This document shows, in pieces, positions 6,019-6,803 of a stretch of 6,803 nt of DNA; position 1 is the stretch's first letter, and each line of letters begins with the position of its first letter. The notes under the pieces were generated by a model. The model was not told where the DNA came from. It ran no database searches and saw only the letters and a list, made by a program, of their open reading frames with translations. The stretch is from assembly GCA_021204635.1 (NCBI GenBank), contig JAJPZB010000109.1, forward strand, positions 1 to 6,803, given 5' to 3'. Origin of the DNA: Opitutia bacterium. GTDB taxonomy: Bacteria; Verrucomicrobiota; Verrucomicrobiia; Opitutales; UBA953. Made by a program: the position numbers and the translations under genes.

Positions 6019-6041
6019 GCAGAACAATAGTTATGTTCTGC
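6019..6041 (+). promoter_or_regulatory. Inverted repeat upstream of higBA, possible operator
   Basis: GCAGAACA (6019-6026) and TGTTCTGC (6034-6041) are perfect 8-base arms around ATAGTTA. The repeat lies about 50 nt upstream of the higB start and directly touches a second palindrome. HigA-type antitoxins usually bind dyads in their own promoter region, so this is a candidate site. It could also be a terminator remnant, but no T-run follows. Confidence 0.45.
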
Positions 6042-6053
6042 GTAATTAATTAC
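6042..6053 (+). promoter_or_regulatory. 12-bp palindrome GTAATTAATTAC, candidate HigA operator
   Basis: This perfect palindrome lies 36 nt before the higB ATG, immediately before the -35-like TTGACG, where a bound repressor would block RNA polymerase. It is AT-rich in a GC-richer neighbourhood. The operator role is inferred from the known autoregulation of higBA operons. Confidence 0.5.
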
Positions 6054-6073
6054 TTGACGCGCAATTATCTTTG
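6054..6073 (+). promoter_or_regulatory. Candidate higBA promoter elements
   Basis: TTGACG (6054-6059) is a 5 of 6 match to a sigma-70 -35 box, but no good -10 lies at 16-18 nt from it. TATCTTTG (6066-6073) fits the Bacteroidota -7 consensus TAnnTTTG, but no matching TTTG lies at the expected distance upstream. One of these may be real; I cannot choose. A ribosome site AAGG is at 6077-6080. Confidence 0.3.
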
Positions 6074-6089
6074 AATAAGGTCATCGCCA

Positions 6090-6371
6090 ATGATTGAAAA
6101 CTTCGCGGACAAGGATACGAAGCGTTTATTCGACGGGGAAACCGTTTCTTCGCTACCTGCTGAAATCCACCGCAGAGCATACAACAAACTCCGACAGTTG
6201 GACTTCGCGGGATCGCTTCGAGACCTTGCCATGCCACCGTCAAATCGCTTAGAGGTGCTATCCGGCAAGTTGTGCGGATTTTGGTCAATCAGGATAAATG
6301 ACAAGTGGCGAATCGTATTTCAATGGAACAACGGAGTTGCCACCGCTGTCAAAGTTTGTGATTACCACTGA
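6090..6371 (+). CDS. higB: HigB-type toxin of a type II toxin-antitoxin system (RelE/ParE superfamily)
   Basis: This 93-residue protein has the usual length and ending of HigB toxins, which are ribosome-dependent mRNA interferases held inactive by HigA. Visible hallmarks are MIENFADKDTKRLF at the start, PPSNRLEVLSGK (49-60), GFWSIRINDKWRIVFQW (63-79) and the terminal DYH (91-93), which corresponds to active-site residues of Proteus HigB. The position aligned with Proteus HigB His54 is Glu55 here; I recall this substitution in many homologues, so I do not read it as inactivation. The ATG at 6090 has AAGG 9 nt before it. Toxin-first order and the 17-nt gap to higA are typical. The target is assumed from the family. 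Confidence 0.92.
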   Translation: MIENFADKDTKRLFDGETVSSLPAEIHRRAYNKLRQLDFAGSLRDLAMPPSNRLEVLSGKLCGFWSIRINDKWRIVFQWNNGVATAVKVCDYH

Positions 6372-6388
6372 AAAGAAAAGGAAAATTT

Positions 6389-6697
6389 ATGAAAAAACAA
6401 AAATTAATTCACCCGGGCGAACACCTTCGCGCGCTCCTCGACGAAATCGGAGTTTCGCACTACCGATTCGCACATGCATCAGGCATTCCGGCTTCGGCGG
6501 TGTGCACGATATGCGCCGGCCGCAGAGCGATAACAGCAGCAAATGCAATCCGCATTGCACGCACGCTCAACATGACGCCCGAATTTTGGATTCGCTTCCA
6601 GGCACGCTACGATTTTGAGCGGGCTCAAATGCTGTTTCCACCATCCAAGATTGCCAAAATCGCCCCGCTCCCCGAGGTTGCCAAAATTGCTCCATAG
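6389..6697 (+). CDS. higA: HigA-type antitoxin, XRE-family DNA-binding protein
   Basis: This 102-residue antitoxin should bind and neutralise HigB and repress the operon through its helix-turn-helix. It shows the HigA signature: HPGEHLRALLDEIGVSHYRF (8-27), the helix-turn-helix over about 23-46 including ASAVCTICAGRRAIT, then ANAIRIARTLNMTPEFWIRF (51-70) and QARYDF. AAGGA at 6378-6382 lies 6 nt before the ATG. The last 17 residues are an imperfect repeat (IAKIAP, then VAKIAP), also visible in the DNA at 6649-6693. The stop codon TAG shares its G with the first base of a downstream G-rich repeat. Confidence 0.92.
   Translation: MKKQKLIHPGEHLRALLDEIGVSHYRFAHASGIPASAVCTICAGRRAITAANAIRIARTLNMTPEFWIRFQARYDFERAQMLFPPSKIAKIAPLPEVAKIAP
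6649..6693 (+). repeat. Direct repeat of 18 nt in the higA 3' end
   Basis: GATTGCCAAAATCGCCCC (6649-6666) and GGTTGCCAAAATTGCTCC (6676-6693) match at 15 of 18 positions and lie 27 nt (nine codons) apart, so the reading frame is kept. They encode the IAKIAP and VAKIAP segments of the antitoxin's tail. Confidence 0.7.
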
Positions 6698-6803
6698 GGT
6701 TTGTGGTGGCAGGATTTGGGTTGGTGGTGGTGGCGGGAATTTGGGGTAGGTGGTGGTGGCGGCGGTTGGGTTGGTGGTGAGGAGCAAGGTCAGGCGACGC
6801 ACA
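6697..6803 (+). repeat. Second G-rich repeat cluster, cut by the window edge
   Basis: Exact GGGTTGGTGGT units are at 6718-6728 and 6768-6778, with variants at 6697-6707 (GGGTTTGTGGT) and 6744-6754 (GGGTAGGTGGT). Bases 6768-6803 (GGGTTGGTGGTGAGGAGCAA, then GGTCAGGCGACG and ACA) match the corresponding part of the direct repeat at 5867-5910, so a third module copy begins here. No gene is visible in this stretch. Confidence 0.85.

Noticed and set aside
6022..6033. LexA-like box GAACAATAGTTA
   Set aside because: It matches GAAC-N4-GTTC with one mismatch in the second half-site and is better explained as part of the larger dyad 6019-6041.
5798..6049. 83-residue open frame in the repeat region
   Set aside because: It is a translation of the GGGTTGGTGGT repeats and their inverted copy; composition is low-complexity and there is no ribosome site.
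6298..6618. 106-residue open frame overlapping higB and higA
   Set aside because: It is in a different frame from both toxin and antitoxin, which are clearly recognisable.

Overview
The window carries the 3' part of a surface-polysaccharide (exopolysaccharide, capsule or O-antigen) gene cluster, then a long non-coding repeat region, then a higBA toxin-antitoxin module that leads back into the same repeat family. The organism cannot be named from the sequence. It is a bacterium of intermediate GC with tightly packed operons (1-nt and 4-nt overlaps), some canonical Shine-Dalgarno sites and one GTG start. The cluster's families are widespread and do not separate phyla. A Bacteroidota-like TAnnTTTG promoter box lies upstream of higB, but that is weak evidence.

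Region 1 (1-5306, all + strand) holds five genes in order: a 5'-truncated GT2 glycosyltransferase, an EpsG/Wzy-type multi-membrane polymerase, a second GT2 glycosyltransferase, a GT4 glycosyltransferase, and a second GT4 of the PglA/CapM-like type. The last four genes overlap by 1, 4 and 4 nt, so they are almost certainly one translationally coupled operon. The natural reading is that the transferases extend a lipid-linked repeat unit on the inner face of the membrane and the EpsG-like protein polymerises the units. Two features inside these genes stand out. One is a C10 homopolymer near the end of the first GT2, where a one-base slip rewrites the C-terminus. The other is a 43-nt near-perfect palindrome inside the first GT4, followed by a third arm that could pair instead.

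Region 2 (5307-6018) has no convincing gene. It is built of G-rich GGGTTGGTGGT units (nine exact + strand copies in the window, with many variants), a 96-nt imperfect direct repeat exactly 200 nt apart, and an inverted pair of REP-like double-hairpin elements whose main stem shows a compensatory base-pair change. Base composition switches abruptly from G-rich to C-rich near 5910.

Region 3 (6019-6697) contains two adjacent dyads and a weak promoter, followed by higB (toxin) and higA (antitoxin) in the toxin-first order typical of higBA. The higA stop codon runs straight into another block of the same G-rich repeats (6697-6803), including the start of a third copy of the direct-repeat module cut off by the window edge. 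The toxin-antitoxin pair is therefore embedded in a repeat island next to the polysaccharide operon.
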